DNA of 50,963 nucleotides from Verrucomicrobiia bacterium (GTDB lineage: Bacteria; Verrucomicrobiota; Verrucomicrobiia; Limisphaerales; UBA8199): contig DASYZB010000047.1 of the NCBI GenBank assembly GCA_035946615.1, forward strand, positions 1 through 50,963. The letters run 5' to 3'. Made by a program: the position numbers and the translations under genes. Below are positions 7,092 through 15,441 of the stretch, piece by piece. The first letter of the stretch is position 1, and every line of letters starts with the position of its first letter. The notes below the pieces were generated by a model. The model did no database searches, had not been told where the DNA came from, and saw only the letters and a program-made list of their open reading frames with translations.

Positions 7092-10010
7092 ATGAACGAA
7101 CCAGAGCGAGCAGAATTGGCGCAGCTCAAAGAGCAGCAGGCCCAGCTTGAACGGGAGGTGGGCCAGTTGTCCGCTCAACTCAAGCTGCTCGAACAGCGCC
7201 TGAGCGTGGCGGCACCGCCAAAGGCCGTTGCTCCTGCGGCCAGTCAATTGGGAGCATCCCCTGCGCCTAACAGGCCAACCGCTGCGCCCGTGGCAGAAGT
7301 GGCAAGACAGACTGCTGCCCGGGAACCGTTCCCAGTGCAACCGGCGCAGGCTTTACCACCTCCATTGCCGCCAATTGTTCCACCCCCTCGTGTGACTCCA
7401 AGCCTCGGCTCACAGGCGCCCAGGATGAGCCCTGTCCAAGGGGCGCCAGAGGTCAGGCGGCCATCCATTGGCGCCGCCGCAGCGCCGCCAATCTCGAAAC
7501 CTGCGGAATCGCGTTCGTTCGAGATGCGCCTTGGGACGTATTGGGCGCCGCGGATTGGGATCGTGGTGTTGCTGACCGGCCTGGTGTTTTTCGGGAACCT
7601 GGCCTACGAACAGTACATCAGCCGGCTGGGGCCTGCTGGAAAGGTCTTGTTGCTCTATTGCGCCAGCGCGCTGTTGTTGGGGGCGGGATGGTGGTGGCAG
7701 CGCAAAGCGGCCAAGGAATCCCTCAAGAACTACGCCCAGGTGCTGTTTGCCGGGGGGTTGGCCTCCCTTTATTTCACGACCTACGCCGCCCATCACATCG
7801 AGCAGCTTCGGGTCATTCAAAGTCCGCTGCTGGATGGTTTCCTGCTCCTGGCTTGCGCGGCGTTCATTGTGTTTCACGCAGACCGCAGGAAGTCCGAGTT
7901 GCTTGCGCTCTTGGCAATCGGGCTGGCCTATTATACCTCGATCATCACGCGGGTTGGCTCCTTCACCCTGTACTCGAACCTGGTCCTGACAGCGGCAGCG
8001 GTGTTTTTCCTGGTGCGCAACCGCTGGGCGGTGGTCTCCTACGGCAGCCTGGTGGCGAGTTACGCCGCATACGCCTTTTGGCGATTCTACGATGGCAGCG
8101 CCTGGCATTGGGCTTCGCCCGCAGAAGGGCTGTGGTCGGGCACTTGCTTTCTGGTCTGCTACTGGGCCGTGTTCAGCGCGGGCGTCTTTCTCTCGCGGGA
8201 CGAGAAGTTTGCCGGAGAGAACCGCTCGGGCTTTCTGACGCTAAACAACGGCGCATTCTTCACAATGTTCCTGCTCACCATGCTGCAGGTCAGGCAGGGC
8301 GGTTTTTGGGAATTCTCGTTGATTTATGGAACGGTGCTGCTGGCCTTGTCCGAGCTGGCGCTGCGCGTCCTGCCACGCGAACCGCTGGCGCGCAATGCCT
8401 ATCTGACCCAGGGCTTGCTGCTCGTTACGCTCGGCTTTATTTCAAAATTTGCGGGCCTGAATCTTGCCCTCATCCTTGCAACAGAGAGTTTTGTTTTGCT
8501 CAGTCTTGGGCAGCAGCGCCGCAGTTTAGTGCTTCTGACGGGGGGCTATATTGCCGCCGCGTTGGGCGCGGGTTGGGGCATTGATGGGATGCAGCAGTTC
8601 GATCGAGAAGGGCTTTACCTGGGCATGGGACTGGGCGCATTGCTCCTGGCCGACGCGCTCCTGATGCATCGCCGGACTGCGGAAAAGCCCTTTTTGCTGC
8701 GCGCGCAAGTCTCGTTCTTCACGGTGCTGGCGCTGGCGGTGTGGTTGGTCACCACCTGGGACAACAGCAGCCACGCGCATTTCCCACTCGTGCTGGCAGT
8801 CGAATCGGTCTTGCTCACCTTTTCAATTTACCTTCTAGGCGCGCCGGAGATTGCGCTGTTGAGCCAGAGTTTTTTAGTTCTGGCCCAGACCGCCTGGGTG
8901 TTGAACAGCTTGGAATCCTCGCCGCGCTGGTGGGAGCCGGCGCTGCTGATTGCTGTGTCCCTTGGGATGAGCCATTGGTGGCAAAAACAAAAAATCCTCT
9001 CCTGCAATTCCAATGCGCGAGGTTTCTGGGAAGGGCTGTATGCGCTCGGGATAGTTGCGATTCTCTACTTATGGGTGCATCGGCTGGTCACCCCGCCGGA
9101 TTGGATGCTGCTGGCCAGCCTCCTGGCCATCGGCATTACCGCCTACGGCGTGGCAACCCGCGCGTGGTTTCTGGCCGCTGCCGCCCAATTGTTTGTCCTG
9201 TTCAGCGGGGCGCAATTTATCGAAGAATTTTGGCAAACCAAAGCGCCATGGTCATTGGCCTTGGCGCCGCTAGCGACGCTGGTGGTGCTGTCCTTGGCAA
9301 CCGTCCGCTGGTTTCAGCAAAGGCCTCAAGCCGATGCGCGCGTTCGAGGGCCCTTGCTGCAGATTGCCTTGGTTTATCGCTGGGCCGCGCTCGTGATGGC
9401 TCTCATCTGGGTTTTTCAATACATCCCCGAGCGCGAGTGGATGTGGGTCCTGGTACTGACGGGATTTGTGGTCTTTCTGTGCGCTGGCCGCCTGCGAACG
9501 CCCGAGGCGGCGCTTTTTGGGGCGGTGTTCACTCTCACAGGTCTGATTGTTTTTTGGCTCCCACAGAACTCTGAGCCGGCAGGGGTTTACTGGCCGAACT
9601 TGCTGGCGATTCTAGCTGTATTGGCCCAGCAACAAATCGCAAAACGGCGCCCACAGGATTACCCGTTCGACTCACAAATCCATATGGCGGCCATCTTGCT
9701 GGGCAGCTTGAGCCTGTGGCTGTTCCTGACGCGCTGGGTCCTCGAGAAGGCGGGTGGATTCTACCTGACGGCGAGTTGGTCGGCGCTGGCGCTGGTTTTA
9801 TTTGTTTGCGGAATGGTGCTGCGTGAACGGGTTTACCGCTGGCTGGGTTTGGCTGTGCTGGGCTGCGCCCTGGGGCGGATCGTGATATTCGATGTCTGGA
9901 AACTCGAGTCGCTCTACCGGATTCTGAGCTTCATGGCTTTGGGCATCGTCCTGCTTGTCCTGGGCTTCGTTTATAGCAAGTACCAGGAGAAGCTCAGGGA
10001 ATGGCTGTAA
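7092..10010 (+). CDS. DUF2339 family large polytopic membrane protein
   Basis: 972 residues from the ATG at 7092 (MNEPERAELAQLKEQQAQLE). A GTG at 7077 or an ATG at 7005 are possible but less natural starts. The first 45 residues form a coiled coil, followed by a Pro/Ala-rich linker to about residue 140. From there the protein is almost entirely hydrophobic helices, well over 20 spans. MRLGTYWAPRIGIVVLLTG and the C-terminal RIVIFDVWKLESLYRILSF are typical of DUF2339. Its function is unknown; proposals include envelope biogenesis or transport. It probably forms an operon with the 58-residue protein just upstream. Confidence 0.85.
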   Translation: MNEPERAELAQLKEQQAQLEREVGQLSAQLKLLEQRLSVAAPPKAVAPAASQLGASPAPNRPTAAPVAEVARQTAAREPFPVQPAQALPPPLPPIVPPPRVTPSLGSQAPRMSPVQGAPEVRRPSIGAAAAPPISKPAESRSFEMRLGTYWAPRIGIVVLLTGLVFFGNLAYEQYISRLGPAGKVLLLYCASALLLGAGWWWQRKAAKESLKNYAQVLFAGGLASLYFTTYAAHHIEQLRVIQSPLLDGFLLLACAAFIVFHADRRKSELLALLAIGLAYYTSIITRVGSFTLYSNLVLTAAAVFFLVRNRWAVVSYGSLVASYAAYAFWRFYDGSAWHWASPAEGLWSGTCFLVCYWAVFSAGVFLSRDEKFAGENRSGFLTLNNGAFFTMFLLTMLQVRQGGFWEFSLIYGTVLLALSELALRVLPREPLARNAYLTQGLLLVTLGFISKFAGLNLALILATESFVLLSLGQQRRSLVLLTGGYIAAALGAGWGIDGMQQFDREGLYLGMGLGALLLADALLMHRRTAEKPFLLRAQVSFFTVLALAVWLVTTWDNSSHAHFPLVLAVESVLLTFSIYLLGAPEIALLSQSFLVLAQTAWVLNSLESSPRWWEPALLIAVSLGMSHWWQKQKILSCNSNARGFWEGLYALGIVAILYLWVHRLVTPPDWMLLASLLAIGITAYGVATRAWFLAAAAQLFVLFSGAQFIEEFWQTKAPWSLALAPLATLVVLSLATVRWFQQRPQADARVRGPLLQIALVYRWAALVMALIWVFQYIPEREWMWVLVLTGFVVFLCAGRLRTPEAALFGAVFTLTGLIVFWLPQNSEPAGVYWPNLLAILAVLAQQQIAKRRPQDYPFDSQIHMAAILLGSLSLWLFLTRWVLEKAGGFYLTASWSALALVLFVCGMVLRERVYRWLGLAVLGCALGRIVIFDVWKLESLYRILSFMALGIVLLVLGFVYSKYQEKLREWL

Positions 10011-10091
10011 GACCGAGACACTAATTTCACGAATTAACAACGAATGTTTTTGCGATCCCAGCGAAACTTGACTTAACACAAGGGGCGGACT

Positions 10092-10138
10092 AAAAAGCGC
10101 CAGAGGATTGGCGCAGTCCACGACGCTTCGCGCGGACT
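10092..10138 (+). repeat. Dispersed intergenic repeat, copy 1
   Basis: The core AAAGCGCCAGAGGATTGGCG is followed by CAGTCCACGACGCTTCGCGC. The CGCCAGAG/TTGGCG part forms a small stem. The same unit occurs in reverse orientation at 23443-23488 and as a variant at 23570-23610. It is non-coding and lies between the DUF2339 gene and hemB. Confidence 0.6.
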
Positions 10139-10170
10139 GGAGCAGGTTGCAAATCCGCGCTACGGCTTAG

Positions 10171-11178
10171 TTATCCCTCGCGCAGCCAGCGGGCGGCATC
10201 AGTCGCGGCGTACGTAATGAGGATGTCGGCTCCTGCGCGGCGCATGGCCAGCAACGTCTCCAATGTTGCGGCCCGTTCATCCAGCCATCCGTTGGCTGCG
10301 GCCGCTTTGAGCATTGCGTGCTCGCCGCTCACGGCGTAAGCAGCGGTGGGATAGCCAAACTCGCTTTTTACCCGGTGCAGGATGTCCAGGTACGCCAAAG
10401 CCGGTTTAACCATCACAATGTCCGCCCCTTCCTGGATGTCCAAGGCCACCTCCCGCAGTGCCTCCAATGCATTGCCCGCGTCCATTTGATAGGCGCGCCG
10501 GTCCCCAAATTTCGGGGCCGATTCTGCAGCCTCACGAAACGGCCCATAAAAAGCCGAGGCGTACTTGGCGGCGTAGGACATAATCGGCGTGTCGCTGAAG
10601 CCCAGCTTATCCAGTCGCTCGCGGATGGCGCGCACGCGACCGTCCATCATGTCGCTTGGTGCGACCATATCCGCTCCGGCCTCGGCATGGCTGGCGGCGG
10701 TTCGAGCCAGCAAGTTCAAAGTCGGATCATTCAGGATGGTTGCTCCGGTGTTGGTCCGTCGCACGATGCCGCAGTGGCCGTGAGACATGTACTCACAAAG
10801 GCAGACATCTGTAATGATGAGGCTTTGAGGAAGCTCCTTTTTCAGCAGACGTACCGTTTGCTGCACGATGCCGTTGGCCGCATACGCGCCCGAGGCCTTG
10901 GCATCTTTTTGCTCTGGAATCCCAAATAGCAGGAAGGCCCGCACGCCGGCCTCATGAGCCTGGGCAGCTTCCTTGAGCAATTCGTCCGGAGAAAGCTGAC
11001 ACACCCCGGGCATAGCGGCAATGGGGCGGCGCAGGCGCCGTCCACTTCGGACAAATAGCGGCAGAACCAATTGTGCCGAGTTCAATTGGGTTTCGCCGAC
11101 CATGCGTCTGAGCAACGCCGATTGGCGCAGGCGGCGTGGCCGGTAGCTGGGGAATTGTCCAACAGGATGCAGACTCAT
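10171..11178 (-). CDS. hemB: Delta-aminolevulinic acid dehydratase (porphobilinogen synthase) HemB
   Basis: 335 residues from the ATG at 11178 (MSLHPVGQFPSYRPRRLRQS). It condenses two 5-aminolevulinate molecules to porphobilinogen in the cytoplasm, an early step of haem and cobalamin synthesis. The two Schiff-base lysines are K205 (SYAAKYAS) and K258 (VMVKPAL). The active-site metal region DVCLCEYMSHGHCG keeps all three cysteines (C126, C128, C136), so this is the zinc-dependent type rather than the Asp-containing Mg type. The length is normal. It appears to stand alone, with no other hem gene in the window. Confidence 0.95.
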   Translation of the reverse strand: MSLHPVGQFPSYRPRRLRQSALLRRMVGETQLNSAQLVLPLFVRSGRRLRRPIAAMPGVCQLSPDELLKEAAQAHEAGVRAFLLFGIPEQKDAKASGAYAANGIVQQTVRLLKKELPQSLIITDVCLCEYMSHGHCGIVRRTNTGATILNDPTLNLLARTAASHAEAGADMVAPSDMMDGRVRAIRERLDKLGFSDTPIMSYAAKYASAFYGPFREAAESAPKFGDRRAYQMDAGNALEALREVALDIQEGADIVMVKPALAYLDILHRVKSEFGYPTAAYAVSGEHAMLKAAAANGWLDERAATLETLLAMRRAGADILITYAATDAARWLREG

Positions 11179-11271
11179 AGGCCCACAGTGTACGCGCCGG
11201 GCCATGTGTGCAAAGCGCAAAACTGTCTGCAATTGACCAGGACGTGCCTCAATTCAGGCCAATTGGCGCAT

Positions 11272-11302
11272 TGCAGGAGCTGACGTAAAGGGGCTTCCTA
11301 CA
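11272..11302. repeat. Possible deletion relic of the TGTAGGAG repeat element
   Basis: TGCAGGAGCTGACGTAAAGG followed by GGCTTCCTACA resembles the two outer ends of the elements at 37411-37509 and 44184-44288 joined after loss of the middle. It also forms a short imperfect hairpin. The similarity is short, so this could be coincidence. Confidence 0.35.
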
Positions 11303-11329
11303 AGAAGCGGTGGCGGAGGGCTGTCCTGG

Positions 11330-11548
11330 CTAAATGTAAACGATCCGCACCGGCTCAGGGATGTCCGGCAGGTCCTGCATCTGGATTTGGAGGGTGCGCC
11401 TGCGGTAGGCCGCTGTGGCTTTGAAAGTGCGCGTGCGCAATTGGACCGCGAACTGGCTGGGAACGCGATGCTCTGATTGCGGGCTGGGGAAATTAGCCAG
11501 GCCGCGCACTTCTTGCAGCAGTTTCATCATGTTCACTCGGGTAGCCAT
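11330..11548 (-). CDS. Small hypothetical protein
   Basis: 72 residues (or 66 from the internal Met pair), MATRVNMMKLLQEVRGLANF at the N-terminus and a basic middle ending QMQDLPDIPEPVRIVYI. No signal peptide or membrane span is visible. The composition is protein-like and there is no competing gene on the other strand, but no family was recognised. It lies between the divergent hemB and lptD genes. Confidence 0.45.
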   Translation of the reverse strand: MATRVNMMKLLQEVRGLANFPSPQSEHRVPSQFAVQLRTRTFKATAAYRRRTLQIQMQDLPDIPEPVRIVYI

Positions 11549-11664
11549 ACGCTCAATTCTTAAGAATATGAGCGCAATTCACGTGCCATCCGCACACGGG
11601 CTTTTACGGATGGGAAATCAATCTTGGCAGTTCTGGCGGGTTTTGGTTAGCTCGCCCTGCCCTA

Positions 11665-13902
11665 ATGAGAATCTCGCGCCCAATCTTTCTGCTTGCGTTA
11701 AGCTGGCTGGTTTTGCCCTGCCGGCTTTTCGCGCAGAAACACGCGCAGGAAGAACCGGCCTCGACGCCAATCGATATCCAGTCGCTTTCGCCCAATCCAG
11801 CCGCCGGCGTGGAGTATCACTTGGACACGGGAATTTTCACGGCTACCAATGGGGTAATCGTCAGGTACGGTGGCACCGTATTGACCGCTGAACGAGCGGC
11901 CTTGAATCAAAAAACGGGAGATGTCACGGCCGATGGCCAAGTGCGCATCCAGCAGGGCGATCAACTCTGGGCCAGCGAGCACGTCCGTTACAATTTCAAC
12001 ACCCGGCAGATGGAAGCCGAACAATTCCGGACTGGCGAGACGCCGGTTTTTGCGGCGGGCAAAGGGCTGTATGGCGACTTAACCAACCATCTCTATATAG
12101 CCACCAACGCGCTGGTCACAGCCGATGATGTGTCCCAGCCGGCGATTTATGTTCGAGCCCGGCGAATCAAGCTCATTCCGGGCAAAAAGATCGAGGCCTA
12201 TAGCGCGACGTTGTATGTGGATGGCATTCCGATGTTCTATTTTCCATTTTACTCGCGCAACATCGGACCGCACGCGAACAACTTCAACGCCACACCCGGA
12301 GACCGCAGCCTCTTTGGCCCCTTTATCCTGGGGACTTACACGTGGTACCTCAACAACCAACTGGACGGCGTCATGCGCTTGGATTACCGGGAACTGCGCG
12401 GCCTGGGTGCCGGACCGGATTTGAACTATCACCTGGGACAATGGGGGGAGGGGACATTCCGGTACTATAATACTCAGGATAAGGACCCCAGTATCGATGG
12501 GCTCGGCGCCAGCATTCCCGGGGATCGCCAGCGCGTCTATCTTTCCTATCAAGCCAATCCCGCCACCAATCTGTTTATCAAAGGGCTTTTCCGTTACGAG
12601 GACGACCTGGCCGTCGTGCGCGACTTTTTCCCTGGCGAATACCTCCTGGACCCGCAACCGGACTCGTATTTCGAGGCCAACAAATTCTGGAACAATTTCA
12701 GCGTCGATGCGTATGTCCAGCCGCGCCTGAATACGTTTCTGCAAACCGTCGAGCGTCTGCCCGATGTGAGGTTGACCGGATACCGCCAAGAGCTAGGCGA
12801 TACGCCCTTCTATTATGAAAGCCAGAGTTCGGTCGGCTATTATCAGCAGCTCTTCGCTCAAAATGCCGGCATTCTCGGCCCGCCTCCCGGATTGGACTAT
12901 GCGGCGACCCGGGCCGATACGTACCACCAGGTTACCCTTCCAGAAACCTTTTTCGGATGGCTGAACGTGGCCCCGCGCGTCGGTGGCCGGCTCACTTATT
13001 ATGGCGAGGCCTCCGGTCCGGGGGCAACGACCGATGAAGAGCTTCGGGGCGTTTTCAATACCGGGGCTGAGGTCTCGTTCAAGGCATCGCGCCTCTGGCC
13101 GGGGGTGAAGGACGACCTCTTCGAAGTGGATGGCCTGCGGCATATCATCGAACCCTCGGCGGATTATGTTTTTGTGCCCGCGCCCAGCGTTCCCCCGACT
13201 CAACTGCCGCAATTCGATTACGAACTGCCCAGTCTTCGGTTGTTGCCGATTGAATACCCCGATTACAACGCGATTGATTCAATTGACAGCCAGAACGTCA
13301 TCCGGTGGGGGCTGCACAATAAGTTGCAAACCAAACGGGCCGGGCAGGTGGTCAACCTGGTCGATTGGAACCTCTATACCGATTGGCGGCTTAAACCTCT
13401 GCCGGGACAAACTACGTTCGCCGATCTCTATTCAGACCTGACGTTTAAACCGCGCTCGTGGCTGACGCTGGAATCGCTGCTTCGCTATGACCTCAACGAC
13501 CGGTTCTGGCGCATGTCCTACACAACCGTCACTATCCAACCTAGCACCGTCTGGAGCTGGCGCTTGGGCCAATACTATCTCCGCGACGATTTTAGCCCTT
13601 CGCCCATAGCCCTGGGCGCGGGCAACAACGTTTTTACCAGCACGATCGATTATCGCCTGAATGAGAATTGGGGCTTTCGGATGTCTCATTACTTCGAAGC
13701 GCGCACCGGCAGTCTCCAGCAGCAGTCCTATACGGTTTATCGCGACCTGCGGAGTTGGACGGCTGCGCTCTCCTTTATCCTGACTGACAACGTCATCGGC
13801 CCAAAGGATTATACGGTGGCGTTCACATTCTCCCTCAAGGCTTATCCGCGTTTGCCTGTGGGCGGCGATGTGGGCGGCCCATTCGCTCTTTTGGGACAGT
13901 AG
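11665..13902 (+). CDS. lptD: LPS-assembly outer-membrane protein LptD
   Basis: 745 residues, starting MRISRPIFLLALSWLVLPCR, a clear signal peptide ending near residue 24. Residues 45-180 form the OstA/LptD jellyroll repeats (ATNGVIVRYGGTVLTAERA, GDVTADGQVRIQQGDQLWAS). The rest is an outer-membrane beta-barrel rich in Tyr/Trp and alternating strands, with the LptD stretch IPMFYFPFYSRNIG near residue 190. It inserts lipopolysaccharide in the outer leaflet together with LptE, which is not seen here. Its presence argues for a diderm, LPS-bearing host. The short spacing and lack of a clear SD make 11665 the natural but not certain start. Confidence 0.88.
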   Translation: MRISRPIFLLALSWLVLPCRLFAQKHAQEEPASTPIDIQSLSPNPAAGVEYHLDTGIFTATNGVIVRYGGTVLTAERAALNQKTGDVTADGQVRIQQGDQLWASEHVRYNFNTRQMEAEQFRTGETPVFAAGKGLYGDLTNHLYIATNALVTADDVSQPAIYVRARRIKLIPGKKIEAYSATLYVDGIPMFYFPFYSRNIGPHANNFNATPGDRSLFGPFILGTYTWYLNNQLDGVMRLDYRELRGLGAGPDLNYHLGQWGEGTFRYYNTQDKDPSIDGLGASIPGDRQRVYLSYQANPATNLFIKGLFRYEDDLAVVRDFFPGEYLLDPQPDSYFEANKFWNNFSVDAYVQPRLNTFLQTVERLPDVRLTGYRQELGDTPFYYESQSSVGYYQQLFAQNAGILGPPPGLDYAATRADTYHQVTLPETFFGWLNVAPRVGGRLTYYGEASGPGATTDEELRGVFNTGAEVSFKASRLWPGVKDDLFEVDGLRHIIEPSADYVFVPAPSVPPTQLPQFDYELPSLRLLPIEYPDYNAIDSIDSQNVIRWGLHNKLQTKRAGQVVNLVDWNLYTDWRLKPLPGQTTFADLYSDLTFKPRSWLTLESLLRYDLNDRFWRMSYTTVTIQPSTVWSWRLGQYYLRDDFSPSPIALGAGNNVFTSTIDYRLNENWGFRMSHYFEARTGSLQQQSYTVYRDLRSWTAALSFILTDNVIGPKDYTVAFTFSLKAYPRLPVGGDVGGPFALLGQ

Positions 13903-13994
13903 AACGCATTTGAATAATTAAATCGCGAAGCAGCAAAACACCCCATGGCAGCCGCGCAGCCTTGATGTAAAGGTTTGTTTAACAATTATTCTTT

Positions 13995-14441
13995 ATGCAA
14001 ATGTTCAAATTCAAACAGGCAGTCTTGATTAGCAGTTTAGGGGCAGCGCTCGTTCTCACTGGCTGCAGCACCATGCACTCTCAAGCTAATGGACGCAGTG
14101 AAGGCCAGGTCATCAACGATGATCGCATCACTTCCATCCTGAAAGCGGACCTCGCCGATCAACCGGTATATAAGTACAACCAGGTCGATGTGAAGACCTA
14201 TGACGGCATCGTTCAGTTGAGCGGCTTCGTCAATAACGACGGGCAAAAACAGGAGGCCCAACGCCTCGCGCAGCAGGTGCCGGGCGTCCGCCGGGTCGAA
14301 AACGCTATCTCGGTCGTTCCGGCCCCCGCGCCCACTGGCCGCTATAATTATCAGCCTGGTGAACCAAACCAAAATCAGAACCAGGGCTCCCCTGCCAGCC
14401 AGAACAATCAGCCCTCTCAACACGGCCAGAGCCAGCCTTAA
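13995..14441 (+). CDS. BON-domain lipoprotein (OsmY/YraP-like)
   Basis: 148 residues. The N-terminus MQMFKFKQAVLISSLGAALV is followed by LTGCSTM, a type II signal peptide with a lipobox, so the mature protein starts at Cys24 and is lipid-anchored. Residues 38-105 form one BON domain: ITSILKADLADQPVYKYNQV, then VDVKTYDGIVQLSGFVN and AQQVPGVRRVENAISVV. BON domains bind phospholipid or envelope components, and OsmY/YraP proteins help maintain the envelope under stress. The C-terminal tail is low-complexity Pro/Asn/Gln. There is no obvious SD and the second Met (14001) could be the start. Confidence 0.82.
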   Translation: MQMFKFKQAVLISSLGAALVLTGCSTMHSQANGRSEGQVINDDRITSILKADLADQPVYKYNQVDVKTYDGIVQLSGFVNNDGQKQEAQRLAQQVPGVRRVENAISVVPAPAPTGRYNYQPGEPNQNQNQGSPASQNNQPSQHGQSQP

Positions 14442-14493
14442 TAACACCGTTAAAAGACCAGAGCTTTGGATTTTAAGTCCGCCGTGGAAGGGG

Positions 14494-15304
14494 CTATTTT
14501 GAGGATACCCTGCGCCGGGATTCGCGTCCAAAATCCACCTGGGATTTTCCTGCGCGTCCGCCATTGCCTTCCGGGGCGCTGATAACAAACGAACCGCTAT
14601 AAATCCTGCCCGCGAACTCGATGCGCACTTCGCCGTTCGGTCCACCCGGGCAGGAGCCTTTATAAGAATTGACGAACGCCACGACCTTTCGGCAATCGGC
14701 TGGCGCCTCGAATTCGATGAACTCATACTCACGCCCGGGCGAGGAGCGATGGTCTTTGTAGTAATAGCCCTCGGGCGAACGGGTGTGTTGAAAGAATAAC
14801 GTTTCCGCGCCGGATCGAGCAGTGGCATAGAGGTCAAGGTCAATAGCTTGTTTCCAGTGAATCCCGATCTTCATCGGGCCAATGAAAGTTTCTGGCGGGC
14901 GTGGGGCATTTTCCAGCGAGCCGTCGCGGGTGAGCCAGTCGGCTGCATCGACCTCGCGGGTGATCCGCAGCATCTCGATTTTGCTCTGTTGCGGGTCCAG
15001 TGCTCACCGATTCAGGTTGGTCGCGAACCCGGTGGGGCGCTGACAGAAAGCCCGCATGGCGGCAGGCAGATCGCCGCAGAAGGTGGCCAGGCGTCCCAAG
15101 TTTCTTAAGTTCGCGAGCCAGTTCCTCGCGCGCCTTAAGCAGCGCCTTGAGTTGCTCTTGTTTTCCATCGTTCAAGAGCGTGTCTTTCTGCTCCTGTTGC
15201 GACTTCATGTCACGATTGAGCTCTTGCACCGCTCGTTCGGCCTGTTTCGCAGCCCTTTTGCTTAGTAGAAAGTAAAACAAAGACGACTCCCTTGTAGCTT
15301 TCAA
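14494..15304 (-). pseudogene. Frame-broken gene: coiled-coil N-part and beta-rich C-part
   Basis: Two overlapping minus-strand frames look like parts of one ancestral gene. The first (15304 down to about 15090) has a short hydrophobic stretch SLFYFLLSKR and a coiled coil of Lys/Glu/Gln (AVQELNRDMKSQQEQKD, LKALLKAREELARELKKLG). The second (14973 to 14494) reads MLRITREVDAADWL, then a compact domain with IGIHWKQAIDLDLYA, FQHTRSPEGYYYKD and PGGPNGEVRIEFAGRIYSGS. The join needs a +1 shift and crosses a TGA near 15000, and the N-terminus lacks a good start codon. The second part alone (159 residues) could still be translated. The DLDL core loosely recalls TerD or DUF2135-type folds, but this is not a firm assignment. 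Confidence 0.5.
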
Positions 15305-15382
15305 GACGACTGCCGCAAAAGAAACTCACAGAACGCAAAGGAAAGGGATATGGACCGCAGATATTCTTTTAGGCGACGTGGA

Positions 15383-15413
15383 AGAGGATTTTTGGCTTGC
15401 CCGATAATCCTCT
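15383..15413. promoter_or_regulatory. Inverted repeat upstream of the GH92 gene
   Basis: AGAGGATT and AATCCTCT are exact reverse complements separated by 15 bases, ending 28 bases before the GH92 start codon. This could be an operator or a leader hairpin. No consensus promoter was recognised next to it. Confidence 0.35.
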
Positions 15414-15441
15414 CTGCCCAATAGTTGAAAGGAGCTTATTC

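Noticed and set aside
13962-13989. Possible promoter TTGATG-N16-AATTAT before the BON lipoprotein gene
   Set aside because: The predicted start point falls on the ATG at 13995, leaving no leader; spacing is also short.
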